64,000 bases of DNA from Treponema_C sp050937815. Lineage in GTDB: Bacteria > Spirochaetota > Spirochaetia > Treponematales > Treponemataceae. Positions 43,186 through 51,831 of this stretch are shown here, one piece after another. Below the pieces are notes generated by a model. That model ran no database searches, was not told the origin of the DNA, and worked only from the letters and a program-made list of their open reading frames with translations. The stretch's first letter is position 1, and each line of letters begins with the position of its first letter. Location of the stretch: contig NZ_JACDIJ010000010.1 of NCBI RefSeq assembly GCF_050937815.1, positions 25,002-89,001 of the forward strand. The letters are read 5' to 3'. The position numbers and the translations under genes are program-made.

Positions 43186-44172
43186 ATGTTAAAATTGTGT
43201 GATACGGAGTTTAAACTCTTTTATGATTTTATATCTGTGCGCGAACATTTTGCGGTTGTAGGTCATAAAGAACCTGACGGAGATTCGATTTCCAGTTCTT
43301 TGGTCATTGCGGATCTTTTAAAGAAGATGGGCAAGCACTGCCAAGTTTTGTGTGCCGGTCCATTTAAACGCTGTGAAACCAAAAAATACGAAAAACTGTT
43401 TTTATCGGAATACACGCCGCCGGCACAAAAAGAAAAAACAGGTTTATTCATTGTCGATTGTTCTCAACGTTCCAGATTAGGCGAACTTATCGAAAAACAA
43501 GTGAGCGAATTGGATGCCTTTGTTATCGATCATCATAAAACGTCCGTTCTCGATGATAAAAATCATATTATCGACTCGACAGCCCCTGCTACGGTTTGCA
43601 TTATTCAACAGCTATATGAACATTTTTTTGGAGAACCGTCAAAAGAAATAGCCGAATTGTTATTTTTCGGCTTGAGCACCGATACCGGGTTTTTTCGTTT
43701 TTTGGATAATAAAAGTTCCGATGTGTTTTACAGCGCAGGCAGGCTTGTAAAAGCGGGGGTCGATCCGCGCCGTGCCTACGAGCACATGAATAATAATAAA
43801 CCTTTTATGACAAGAAAACTTTTATCGGTCGCATTGGATCGTATCGGCGTCCATTGCGGAGGAAAGTTTTTGACGACATATGAAACGATTGAGGATACAC
43901 AAAAATACGGCCGCGACGGCAGAGATACCGATATGCTTTATCAAATATTGATGGCAACCGAGCGTGTGCGTGCGGTTGCGGTATTCCGTCAGGAAAGCGA
44001 AACAAATTGTACCGTCGGTTTACGTTCGAACGGAGACTTTGATGTCAGTGCCATCGCTGCACGTTTCGGCGGCGGCGGACATAAAAATGCTGCGGGATTG
44101 AGTACCGAAGGGTCTTTGGATGTTATTATGCAAAAAATTATTGCAGAATTTGAAAAAATATTTAAAAAATAA
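43186..44172 (+). CDS. nrnA: DHH-family phosphoesterase (NrnA-type oligoribonuclease/pAp phosphatase)
   Basis: The 328-residue protein has VGHKEPDGDSISSS at residues 25-38, IVDCSQRSRL near 88, the DHH motif IDHHKT near 114, a middle AELLFFGLSTDTGFFRF, and the DHHA1 glycine-rich GGGGHKNAAG near 295. NrnA enzymes degrade nanoRNA and pAp, or hydrolyse linear dinucleotides from c-di-AMP or c-di-GMP. The last is of interest because a PilZ receptor is encoded at 20784. All catalytic residues are present. Confidence 0.9.
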   Translation: MLKLCDTEFKLFYDFISVREHFAVVGHKEPDGDSISSSLVIADLLKKMGKHCQVLCAGPFKRCETKKYEKLFLSEYTPPAQKEKTGLFIVDCSQRSRLGELIEKQVSELDAFVIDHHKTSVLDDKNHIIDSTAPATVCIIQQLYEHFFGEPSKEIAELLFFGLSTDTGFFRFLDNKSSDVFYSAGRLVKAGVDPRRAYEHMNNNKPFMTRKLLSVALDRIGVHCGGKFLTTYETIEDTQKYGRDGRDTDMLYQILMATERVRAVAVFRQESETNCTVGLRSNGDFDVSAIAARFGGGGHKNAAGLSTEGSLDVIMQKIIAEFEKIFKK

Positions 44173-44244
44173 TTCGTTTTATACCCGCCCAAAGAACCGT
44201 TTTGCCTTTTTTCAAAGAAAAACACTGTAAATTTCCGATTTTTT

Positions 44245-44275
44245 TTGAACCGGTATTTTTATATTTTGCTATAAT
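44245..44275 (+). promoter_or_regulatory. Extended -10 promoter upstream of the sigma-like gene
   Basis: TGCTATAAT (44267-44275) is a perfect extended -10; TTGAAC lies 19 bases further upstream. Confidence 0.6.
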
Positions 44276-44363
44276 ATAACAAGATAACGTTTTTTTAGCG
44301 TTTTTTTTATATTTGGCACAATACCTGCTTACAAAATCATAGACTTTTGTGAAGGAGGATAAG

Positions 44364-45242
44364 GTGCAAAATATTAATGAAATTTACGCACAGATTTTTC
44401 GTAAAGAAATATCTTTAAAAGAAGGCGTTAAACGGATAATCGCCTATATTTATAACGAACCGGCCCTTTTCGGCTTAGCTCATATCGATCCCGATCTAAA
44501 AAGCGATATTATTGTACGGCTGTTGGAAAAAATGCCCAGATATATTGCGAATTATTCCAGTACAAAGGCGTTTTTTTCGACATACATAGTTACCATTATT
44601 CTTAATTTGTTAAAGTCGGAGTACAGGGATTTGTACCGAAAAAAAGCTCACGAATCTTCAATTATGTATTATTTGAGTGAAAAAAACATGACAGGCTCCG
44701 ACGTACTTGAAGACAGTGCATATAGCGACGAACAATACGATTCTTATACTTTTCCGGTAAATAAAAAAGAAGGGAAAAAACAGGGTTTGAAGCCGAAACA
44801 TATGTTGATTTTGGCCCTTAAAGCATGTTATTATTTAAATGAAAGTCAAATTCACCGTTTGGCAAAAATGACCGGTTATACCGAAGACGAAATTTTGCAT
44901 TATAAATCCGAGTTGGAAAAATCCATTCAAAAAAGGATAAAATATTCGGAAGAAATTCAATACAGATTAAATAACAGCTATATGCTAAAAAATCGTTGTT
45001 TTTTACAGCTTATGTCACTGCCTCCCGACTCTGTCCTTTTTGACTATGTTACAAAACGTCATATGCATTATAAACAAAGCTGGTATAAGGGACTGCGCAT
45101 GTACAGTCACGCTTGTTTTGTACGTCCGACAAACAAAGAAATTGCACGGGTACTTAACATGAAACAGCATCAAGTATATCAAGCTTTACGTTATATACGG
45201 GAGCTTGCCGACAAAACTAAGGTTTCCGGCTGCCTCACATAA
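44364..45242 (+). CDS. Hypothetical sigma-factor-like HTH protein
   Basis: A GTG start at 44364 follows AAGGAGGATAAG, giving 292 residues; an in-frame GTG at 44349 overlaps that ribosome site. The helical N-terminal region SDIIVRLLEKMPRYIANYSSTKAFFSTYIVTIILNLLKSEYR resembles region 2 of ECF-type sigma factors. The C-terminus TNKEIARVLNMKQHQVYQALRYIRELADK is a convincing helix-turn-helix. I do not recognise a named family. A regulator of transcription or a divergent sigma factor is the best guess. Confidence 0.6.
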   Translation: MQNINEIYAQIFRKEISLKEGVKRIIAYIYNEPALFGLAHIDPDLKSDIIVRLLEKMPRYIANYSSTKAFFSTYIVTIILNLLKSEYRDLYRKKAHESSIMYYLSEKNMTGSDVLEDSAYSDEQYDSYTFPVNKKEGKKQGLKPKHMLILALKACYYLNESQIHRLAKMTGYTEDEILHYKSELEKSIQKRIKYSEEIQYRLNNSYMLKNRCFLQLMSLPPDSVLFDYVTKRHMHYKQSWYKGLRMYSHACFVRPTNKEIARVLNMKQHQVYQALRYIRELADKTKVSGCLT

Positions 45243-45271
45243 AAAGGCGAATAAATACGTGCAATCCCCGC

Positions 45272-45300
45272 TTGACATCATGCTTTTTTTTTGATACGTT
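45272..45300 (+). promoter_or_regulatory. Promoter of the leuA leader
   Basis: A perfect -35 TTGACA (45272-45277), 17 bases and a weak TACGTT (45295-45300). Transcription would begin close to the leader ATG at 45307, so the leader peptide may be translated from a near-leaderless RNA. Confidence 0.5.
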
Positions 45301-45306
45301 TTTCTT

Positions 45307-45378
45307 ATGACTATCAGTATGCAGTTGCTTCTATACGAATTTTTCTCAAAATGCCGAAACGGCGCGGATACTGTGTAG
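45307..45378 (+). CDS. Leucine leader peptide upstream of leuA
   Basis: The 23-codon frame begins MTISMQLLLYEFF. Three adjacent leucine codons, TTG CTT CTA at 45325-45333, are of three different types. The stop TAG (45376-45378) precedes the leuA attenuator hairpin by 22 bases. An internal ATG at 45319 is an alternative start. Position, length and the Leu triplet match leader peptides that sense charged tRNA-Leu. The inference is from architecture only. Confidence 0.6.
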   Translation: MTISMQLLLYEFFSKCRNGADTV

Positions 45379-45400
45379 TTATTATACATGCGGTATTATC

Positions 45401-45432
45401 AGCCTGCTGCCTTTCGGCGGCAGGCTTTTTTT
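45401..45432 (+). terminator. Attenuator terminator in the leuA leader
   Basis: AGCCTGCTGCC (45401-45411) pairs with GGCGGCAGGCT (45416-45426) around TTTC and is followed by TTTTTT. The hairpin is 31 bases upstream of leuA. GCCGAAA at 45353-45359 can pair with TTTCGGC at 45412-45418 and would break the hairpin. Confidence 0.75.
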
Positions 45433-45463
45433 ATACCCGTAAACGTTTTATTAAGGAGGATGT

Positions 45464-47155
45464 ATGGCAAAGTATGCCCCATTCGGAACGATACCGATAC
45501 AAAATCGCTCGTGGCCCGATACCCTTATTACAAAAGCACCCGCATGGGTATCGGTAGATTTGCGCGACGGTAATCAGGCTTTGCCTGTTCCGATGAATAT
45601 CGAACAAAAGTTGGATTTTTTTGATTTATTGGTAAAAACCGGCTTTAAAGAAATTGAAGTCGGGTTTCCCAGTGCTTCCGATACCGAATACCGTTTTTTG
45701 CGCCGCCTTATTGAAGAAAACCGTATTCCCGACGACGTAACCGTGCAAGTTTTGTGTCAAGCCCGCGATCATCTTATTGAAAAAACCTTTGAATGTCTTA
45801 AAGGGGTAAAAAAAGCCGTTTTTCATATATATAATTCGACCTCTCCGGCACAACGTAAATATACGTTTAATTTGGAAAAAAAAGATATTATCCGTATTGC
45901 CGTTGAGGGAGTACAGCGTGTGCAAACGTACCGGCAGCTTGTTTCCGAAAGTGAAATAATTCTCGAATATTCTCCCGAAAGTTTTTCGAACACCGAAATT
46001 GATTTTGCCCTTGAGATTTGCGAAGCGGTAAAAGATGAATGGAGAAAAACATCCTGTGCTAAGATGATTTTTAATTTACCGACTACGGTTGAATGCGCTA
46101 CTGCTAATATCTTTGCGGATCAAGTCGAATACTTTTGTACGCATATAAGCGACAGAGAATCGGTTATTGTAAGCGTTCATAATCATAATGACAGAGGGTG
46201 TGCCGTTGCGTCTGCCGAGCTTGCGCTTATGGCCGGTGCCGAAAGGGTGGAAGGAACCCTTTTCGGAAACGGAGAACGTACCGGCAATGTTGATATTGTT
46301 ACCTTGGCCCTTAATATGTATGTACAGGGAGTAGATCCGAAGCTTGATTTTTCAAATATCAGCGCGGTATCGCAGGCATATCGGCGGTTTACGGGAATGT
46401 CGGTTCCCCCGCGTCACCCTTATGCCGGTGAACTTGTTTTTACCGCATTCAGCGGTTCTCATCAGGATGCAATCAGAAAGGGTTTGAATGCACGGCAAAA
46501 AGCCCGCTTTGACGGGGATATCGAACCCCTGTGGGATATTCCCTACTTGCCCATAGATCCCCACGATGTAGGAAGGGAATATGAAGAAATTATCCGCGTT
46601 AACAGTCAAAGCGGTAAAGGCGGTGCTGCGTGGATACTGGAACAGCATTACGGCATTTCCGTTCCCAAAGCAATGCATCCCTGCTTGGGAGCCTTTATTA
46701 CCGAAGAAGCGGATAAGCTGCAAAGAGAATTGTCGCCCCAAGAAATATTCGGTTTGTTTGCAAAGCGCTGGTTACAAAAAACGCAGCCGCTTTCGTTGCT
46801 TCGTTTTTCCGAAACCAGATCTGACGGACAAAACGGCACAACCGGACAAAATAACGAAACGCTTACATGTCGGGCGCAGATATGCTGGAAAAATCAATCC
46901 TTTTCTTTGGAGGCAAAAGGAAACGGCCCTCTCGACGCTTTTACATCCGCTTTGAAAGCGACACCCGTACCCCGATTCACTGTAAAATCCTTTCATGAAC
47001 ATGCGCTTGGAACGGGTTCGGGTACCGATGCGATTGCGTATATCGAACTCGAATTCGAAAACGGTACGAATTGTTGGGGCTGCGGACGCAGTCCCCATAT
47101 AGGAGAAGCCGGTATTTATGCTTTGGTAAGTGCCGTCAATCAGCTTGAATTGTAG
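45464..47155 (+). CDS. leuA: 2-isopropylmalate synthase
   Basis: The 563-residue enzyme has SVDLRDGNQALPVPM near residues 30-44 with metal and catalytic acids, FHIYNSTSPAQRKYTF near 123-138, VSVHNHNDRGCAVASAELALMAGAERVEGTLFGNGERTGN near 230-270 with the His-x-His metal site. A C-terminal regulatory region ends ISAVNQLEL. It resembles the longer LeuA2 form. It condenses acetyl-CoA with 2-oxoisovalerate, the committed step of leucine synthesis. An AGGAGG site precedes the ATG. No other leu genes are in the window. Confidence 0.93.
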   Translation: MAKYAPFGTIPIQNRSWPDTLITKAPAWVSVDLRDGNQALPVPMNIEQKLDFFDLLVKTGFKEIEVGFPSASDTEYRFLRRLIEENRIPDDVTVQVLCQARDHLIEKTFECLKGVKKAVFHIYNSTSPAQRKYTFNLEKKDIIRIAVEGVQRVQTYRQLVSESEIILEYSPESFSNTEIDFALEICEAVKDEWRKTSCAKMIFNLPTTVECATANIFADQVEYFCTHISDRESVIVSVHNHNDRGCAVASAELALMAGAERVEGTLFGNGERTGNVDIVTLALNMYVQGVDPKLDFSNISAVSQAYRRFTGMSVPPRHPYAGELVFTAFSGSHQDAIRKGLNARQKARFDGDIEPLWDIPYLPIDPHDVGREYEEIIRVNSQSGKGGAAWILEQHYGISVPKAMHPCLGAFITEEADKLQRELSPQEIFGLFAKRWLQKTQPLSLLRFSETRSDGQNGTTGQNNETLTCRAQICWKNQSFSLEAKGNGPLDAFTSALKATPVPRFTVKSFHEHALGTGSGTDAIAYIELEFENGTNCWGCGRSPHIGEAGIYALVSAVNQLEL

Positions 47156-47185
47156 CATTCCGTTCCGGCGGCGGCATGAAGCCGT

Positions 47186-47944
47186 TTATAAAGCTTGTGC
47201 CGCTCGAATTCCTTGTTCGCAAAAAAGATAATCAACCCGCAAATCGTGGCTTTCCGAGGGAACGGTGCGGAGGATTTGAAAATTGCGGCACAGCCCGGCA
47301 TAGACGATTTTTTGACCCCGGCATTCGGGTTCGAAAATCGTTTTATCCGTGTTTTTTTTACCGATTTCCGCAGGCCGCTTGACGGCCGAAGGGGCGAATC
47401 CGTCCGTTAAAAGTCCGCCCGCCAAAGACTTTAGGTATGCACAATACGTATCGTAATAGCCGCCGCCGCGTCCGAGCCGAGTCCCGTCTTCGCCGAACGC
47501 AAGACCGGGAACGCACACCAATAAGGGAAGGGCCGCCTTTTCGGGGTTAAAGCGTATACATAAATCGGAGGGTTCCCGTATGCCGAAAACACCCGGCGTT
47601 GTTTGCGCTTCCAAGGGAATCGAGGGTGAAAGTATAAAAAAATCCATAAAGGTATTTTTTGTTTTCGGCTGTGGTATTTGCCGCACCGGCTGTTTTGCTT
47701 TTTGTTCCGTGCATATTTTGGGTATTGCCGTTATTTTATTGTCGGCAAGGCACAGTTTTATAAAATCGTCTGTACACGCTTCATGCGGCAAAGATGCGTA
47801 CAATAAAACGGATGCGGCATTGCGGTACGGAGCAAAATCCCGCAAGGATTCCAAAAAAAACGGAGAAAGATTCGGTGCTTTTTGTTCGAGCATGCGTTTT
47901 TTCATCAGCCGGCGCAAAGAAGCTTTTTGTTCGCATACTGTCAT
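47186..47944 (-). CDS. 5-formyltetrahydrofolate cyclo-ligase
   Basis: The 252-residue protein has a basic N-terminal helix (KASLRRLMKKRML), VLLYASLPHEACTDDFI, and the ATP/folate-binding motif GTRLGRGGGYYD near residues 150-162, all family hallmarks. It converts 5-formyl-THF to 5,10-methenyl-THF using ATP. It is somewhat longer than usual because of an insertion around GFAPSAVKRPAEIGKKNTDK. Its start overlaps the preceding gene's stop by four bases. Confidence 0.9.
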   Translation of the reverse strand: MTVCEQKASLRRLMKKRMLEQKAPNLSPFFLESLRDFAPYRNAASVLLYASLPHEACTDDFIKLCLADNKITAIPKICTEQKAKQPVRQIPQPKTKNTFMDFFILSPSIPLEAQTTPGVFGIREPSDLCIRFNPEKAALPLLVCVPGLAFGEDGTRLGRGGGYYDTYCAYLKSLAGGLLTDGFAPSAVKRPAEIGKKNTDKTIFEPECRGQKIVYAGLCRNFQILRTVPSESHDLRVDYLFCEQGIRAAQAL

Positions 47945-48354
47945 TTGTAGTTAATCCGCAAAATCAATTTTGTTCCTTTACCGGCTGCAGAGTCGATATG
48001 CATAAAGTCGGTATTCTTTTTTATGTTTGAAAGTCCCATTCCGGCTCCGTAACCCATTTCAAGGTAATCCGGCGAAGCTGTGGAAAATCCTTCTTCCATT
48101 GCCGCATCTATGTCGGGTATTCCCGGCCCCTGATCTTCCATAATAATGATAATTTCAGTATCGGTGATTTCGACATCTGCCGTTCCGCCCCCGCCGTGAA
48201 CAACCATATTCATTTCGGCTTCATACATGGCAATGGATGCACGGCGGACGGCATCCGCATGTATATGTAAGGATTTTAAAGTTTTTTTTATTTCCGAAGA
48301 AGCACTGCCTGCCGCTTCCGGATTTTCGGCAGAAATATCAAAATGGTATTTCAT
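47941..48354 (-). CDS. HATPase_c anti-sigma-factor-like kinase
   Basis: Starting at MKYHFDISAENPEAAGSASS (48354) the product has 137 residues. GHKL ATP-binding motifs are seen: N-box EAEMNMVVHGG, G1 EDQGPGIPD, G2 GYGAGMGLSNIKK. It resembles SpoIIAB/RsbW-type serine kinases. It follows a DRTGG-domain gene by two bases, a pairing seen in anaerobes near hydrogenase or redox operons. Partner and target are unknown. Confidence 0.82.
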   Translation of the reverse strand: MKYHFDISAENPEAAGSASSEIKKTLKSLHIHADAVRRASIAMYEAEMNMVVHGGGGTADVEITDTEIIIIMEDQGPGIPDIDAAMEEGFSTASPDYLEMGYGAGMGLSNIKKNTDFMHIDSAAGKGTKLILRINYK

Positions 48355-48356
48355 GC

Positions 48357-48713
48357 TTATATGTTTCGTACACCGCCTCCGGTCAGTCCGGCATTGTACA
48401 GTTTTCCGCAGGCAATAAAAAGCGGCAGTTTTGTCGAGAGTAAAATAATATTTTGTTCTTCCGCCATTGTTATCATTTCTTGCGTAGGTTTTTTTCCCCG
48501 TACAAAACAAATACAGCCTATATCCATCAAGTTTGCGGTTCTGATAACTTGAATGTTAATAAGTCCGGTTAATAAAAGTACTTGTTCTTTGACAAAGGCC
48601 ATTACATCGCTCATCAAATCGGACCCGCATGCCGAAAAAACTTCCAAATCCATGTTTTCCGCCTTACACAGGATTTCAGCGTCCAATATCTTTGCAATTG
48701 AAGTTATATTCAT
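48357..48713 (-). CDS. DRTGG-domain protein
   Basis: The 118-residue protein begins MNITSIAKILDAEILC and ends LYNAGLTGGGVRNI. Central ACGSDLMSDVMAFVKEQVLLLTGLINIQVIRTA fits the DRTGG fold, a small nucleotide-sensing-type domain also found in phosphotransacetylases. Function is unproven; it is co-transcribed with the HATPase gene. Confidence 0.8.
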   Translation of the reverse strand: MNITSIAKILDAEILCKAENMDLEVFSACGSDLMSDVMAFVKEQVLLLTGLINIQVIRTANLMDIGCICFVRGKKPTQEMITMAEEQNIILLSTKLPLFIACGKLYNAGLTGGGVRNI

Positions 48714-48756
48714 GCTTTATCTTAGCACAGAATATAAGGGGACGCAACTTTTTTAT

Positions 48757-51576
48757 TTACTTTTTTTTGGTGTCGGCGGAAAAAATCCAAAAAAGAGGCG
48801 CTTTTTCTATGTATGCTTCAAAAACGGTAAAAAAATCTTTTTGGTTCGCATTGTTAAGAAAAAGTAAGCGTTCCGTATAAAAAGATGTATTGCCGGTATA
48901 TTCCAAACCTTGACGCATAAGGTTTGCACGTGATTCGAGGTTTGTAAAAGAACGCGAAAGCGTTCCCGTATATCGGCTTTTTATGTCTTCGCACAAAAGC
49001 GTACAATCCGTATCGGATTTTTTGTGTGAGTTTTTTCGTAAATCCGATGCAAGTTCGGTTATACAGTTTTCAAATGCTTTTTGCACCCGGATTTTATTTT
49101 TGACTTTTATAAAATTAAGCGATGCAAGAAAAAAAGGTTCAAAGTCCGTTTTTGCCGCAGCGGCCGCTGCAGGTGCGTTTTTTTGCGCTTGAAAATCTTC
49201 CGTAAGCCTTTCGGCAATTTCATGGATTAAAGCTGCAAAAATAACTTCTTCTTTTGTACCGAATTCGGGGCTTTTAAAATATAATTGAGCGGGATCCGAA
49301 AAGTCCGTTGTCGGTATAAGCTTTGCGGGGCGTTCTCCTGCCGCTTCGGCGGATACATCCGTTAAAAACAAGCGGTGCAGCCGTACCGTCCGTTCGCCTT
49401 CGGTAAAAGCGGGGATAAAAGAATCTTTGGTATGTACCGGTTTTTCAAGATTCGGCAGGGGAGCGGCTAAAGCGCTTTTACCGAAACAGCGTTCGCTTAT
49501 TTCGCTTATGTTTTGCGGAATATTGCCGCAAAAGATGAGGGAAAAATCTTCCGGATTATACAAAGAAAGGCATGCATTGCGTATTTCTTCATACGTAACC
49601 GCCGGTAAAAGCTGTGCATTCGAATTGAAAAAAGGAGCGGCATCCGTACTGCCGAAAAAGGTTTCCATCGCCGCCGAATACAGTTGGTTGTCTAACGAAG
49701 AGTCGGCATTGCGCCTTTTAAAAGCTTCCGCAAAATATAATTCGTCCGCTTGCGCCGGGCTTACATCGGTGTTTTGTACTGCCGCTGAAAGCGCGTGTAA
49801 AAGTTTTGCAATGTCCTCAGACATACAGGTAAAAACAATACGGCCGGAAAAAAGTTCAACTGCCGTTTTTATGTCGGGCGGATAAAAGCCGCTTGTGTGC
49901 ATATACAGTTCCGCCAGCTTGAGCTTAACCCGTTCGGCAAGATTCAGCAAGGCGATGCTTTCAAGTCCTTTTTTTGAAAAACCGTGTTTTAATTCGCCGC
50001 CCCGTATATTTAAAATGCAGGAAGTCCAATCCGTATTCGGCAATTGCTGCATATGTACTTCAATACCCGACGAAAGGGTAAAACGTTTTATAAGATTTTT
50101 AGTATATTCGGTATGTTTTTCCAAAGGTTTTGTTTGAATGGCACCGTTGTCTTTTGCCGCGGTTTTTTCGGTTTGAACGGCGGCATTTTTTTTAGGCGTA
50201 AAGGTTTTCCAATGTGCTTTTGTAAACTGTTTTTCGTACACTTTGTATTGATTGGGATGAACAAAAACAAAAATCCACGGTGATGTAAATACATTTTTTA
50301 CTTGCTGTACGGAAACATCTTGTACCCTTTGCGGCCATGTAAAAAAATATTCGGTACCCCCATAGGCCCAATGTGCGCTTAAAGCTTGAATAAAGCTTTC
50401 CGGTCCTCTAAAAGCTTGGGAACGCAAAAGCCGGGCACGTTTTTTTGCATCTTCCAAGTCTTTTTTTGTAATGTTTTGTACGGCAGCGTTTATTTCTTTT
50501 AAAAGATTTTCCAATGCATCGGCCGGATTGTCTTTTTTTACGTTTAAACCTGCGGCAAATAAAGCTTGAATGCTGATGCGGCTGTCCGCCCCGTCTGCGC
50601 TAAAAGAAATGTCTTTTTCTCTAAAATCGTGTAAGCCCCATTTTGATTGTAAAATCTCGGCCGCAGTCCATGCGGCAGCGGAAAAAACGCTGTCTGCTCC
50701 GAGCCCCGGAGCGGTATATTGAATAAGCACTTGATTAAAATCGGGTGAAAAATCTTTCGACACCAGTACAAAACGGTTTTGTCGATTCTGTGCGCTTCCC
50801 GCTTCCCGCTGCGTATCCTGCGGTACATAAAAAGAATATTCCCAATCGGACAATTCATGTTTTACCGTATAAAGAATCTTTTGGGCATCGAGAGGTCCGC
50901 TGATAAATAAAGCGCTTTGATTCGGAACATACCAGTTTTTTGCTATATGCGACAGTTTTTGCCGCACTTCTTCAATTGTCATTTTTGCAAAGAGGGCCGG
51001 ATACACCCCCGAATCTTTTTTCCAAGGTGCTTGGGAAAAAACCAAACTGTCGACCGTACTGTTTATAAATCCTCCGGCGCTTGATGCCCATGCTGCCGTT
51101 TCGGTTTTTAAAATTCCGAATTCATTTTGCAGTACCGTATCCGAAAAGATTTGATGCTTTAATGATGCGGCAAATAATGAAAAAACTTTTTCAAAACTTT
51201 GCACAGGCAGGCTGAAACCGTATCTCGATTGCGATGAAGTGCATTCGGCCGTAAAATCGCCGGCCCCCGCTTTAATATAAGATTGAAAAGCGGAAACCTC
51301 GTTTTGCCAAAAAAGCCTGCTGTATAAACGAAAAAAACCCGCATTGTCTTTTTGCTGTTTTGCCGTTCCCGCTTTGCTGACGTATTCAATCCTCAGCGCG
51401 GGCAAGGTAAAATCTTCCTGCACGTACAGTTCAAGACCGTTTTCCAATTTATATGCGTAAAAACCTTCGGGTAACGGATTATCGTTTTTTTCCGAATCCG
51501 TTTGCGCAGTCAAAAATACGGCACTGAAAAAAAAGCCGAGTATACAAAGTGTCAATAAAATCGATTTTCCGGACAT
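48757..51576 (-). CDS. M16-family peptidase homologue lacking the zinc motif
   Basis: The 939-residue secreted protein (signal peptide ending AVFLTAQ) has two M16-like halves, each opening with a short strand region (FYAYKLENGLELYVQEDFTLP; FTLSSGIEVHMQQLPN). Where active M16 enzymes have HxxEH the N-terminal half reads AGFFRLYSRLFW, with neither His nor Glu. The C-terminal half shows no HxxEH either. It probably acts as a non-catalytic partner or chaperone-like clam-shell in the periplasm. No M16 partner gene is adjacent. Confidence 0.75.
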   Translation of the reverse strand: MSGKSILLTLCILGFFFSAVFLTAQTDSEKNDNPLPEGFYAYKLENGLELYVQEDFTLPALRIEYVSKAGTAKQQKDNAGFFRLYSRLFWQNEVSAFQSYIKAGAGDFTAECTSSQSRYGFSLPVQSFEKVFSLFAASLKHQIFSDTVLQNEFGILKTETAAWASSAGGFINSTVDSLVFSQAPWKKDSGVYPALFAKMTIEEVRQKLSHIAKNWYVPNQSALFISGPLDAQKILYTVKHELSDWEYSFYVPQDTQREAGSAQNRQNRFVLVSKDFSPDFNQVLIQYTAPGLGADSVFSAAAWTAAEILQSKWGLHDFREKDISFSADGADSRISIQALFAAGLNVKKDNPADALENLLKEINAAVQNITKKDLEDAKKRARLLRSQAFRGPESFIQALSAHWAYGGTEYFFTWPQRVQDVSVQQVKNVFTSPWIFVFVHPNQYKVYEKQFTKAHWKTFTPKKNAAVQTEKTAAKDNGAIQTKPLEKHTEYTKNLIKRFTLSSGIEVHMQQLPNTDWTSCILNIRGGELKHGFSKKGLESIALLNLAERVKLKLAELYMHTSGFYPPDIKTAVELFSGRIVFTCMSEDIAKLLHALSAAVQNTDVSPAQADELYFAEAFKRRNADSSLDNQLYSAAMETFFGSTDAAPFFNSNAQLLPAVTYEEIRNACLSLYNPEDFSLIFCGNIPQNISEISERCFGKSALAAPLPNLEKPVHTKDSFIPAFTEGERTVRLHRLFLTDVSAEAAGERPAKLIPTTDFSDPAQLYFKSPEFGTKEEVIFAALIHEIAERLTEDFQAQKNAPAAAAAAKTDFEPFFLASLNFIKVKNKIRVQKAFENCITELASDLRKNSHKKSDTDCTLLCEDIKSRYTGTLSRSFTNLESRANLMRQGLEYTGNTSFYTERLLFLNNANQKDFFTVFEAYIEKAPLFWIFSADTKKK

Positions 51577-51622
51577 AAAAACAGTATATCATATTTATTG
51601 TTTAATCTGAATACATAATCTG

Positions 51623-51652
51623 TTGACACTTTGCTTTTTTTTATGTTATAAT
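51623..51652 (+). promoter_or_regulatory. Near-consensus promoter of the pyr operon
   Basis: TTGACA (51623-51628), an 18-base spacer and TATAAT (51647-51652) with an extended TG two bases before the -10. It is one of the strongest promoter matches in the window. Confidence 0.85.
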
Positions 51653-51680
51653 CCGTCAATTTGAAATTATAAGGGTGTGT

Positions 51681-51812
51681 ATGCGGATACAAACGGAGAA
51701 AAAAAGAGGCTCGTTATGTGAACACGCGCTTGCCGTTTTTAAATGGCGCTGTGCGGCGCATATATTATCCGGTTACGATACCGTAATTTGTAAGGATACC
51801 GTTTTTTTTTGA
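51681..51812 (+). CDS. Pyrimidine leader peptide (pyrL-like)
   Basis: A 43-codon frame begins MRIQTEKKRGSLCEHAL and ends ICKDTVFF, with its TGA (51810-51812) inside the loop of the attenuator hairpin. An AAGGG ribosome-like site lies just upstream. The enteric pyrBI leader peptide is also about 44 residues and ends within its attenuator. The T9 tract 51802-51810 is read as Phe codons. Function is inferred from this architecture. Confidence 0.65.
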   Translation: MRIQTEKKRGSLCEHALAVFKWRCAAHILSGYDTVICKDTVFF

Positions 51813-51831
51813 AAACGGTATCCTTTTTTTT
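51792..51831 (+). terminator. Attenuator terminator in the pyrB leader
   Basis: AAGGATACCGTTTT (51792-51805) pairs with AAAACGGTATCCTT (51812-51825) around a six-base loop, followed by TTTTTT. It lies 16 bases upstream of pyrB and must be read through for expression. Confidence 0.85.

Noticed and set aside
45243..45463. T-box riboswitch before leuA
   Set aside because: No T-box sequence or specifier-loop architecture was seen; a leader peptide with Leu codons explains the terminator better.
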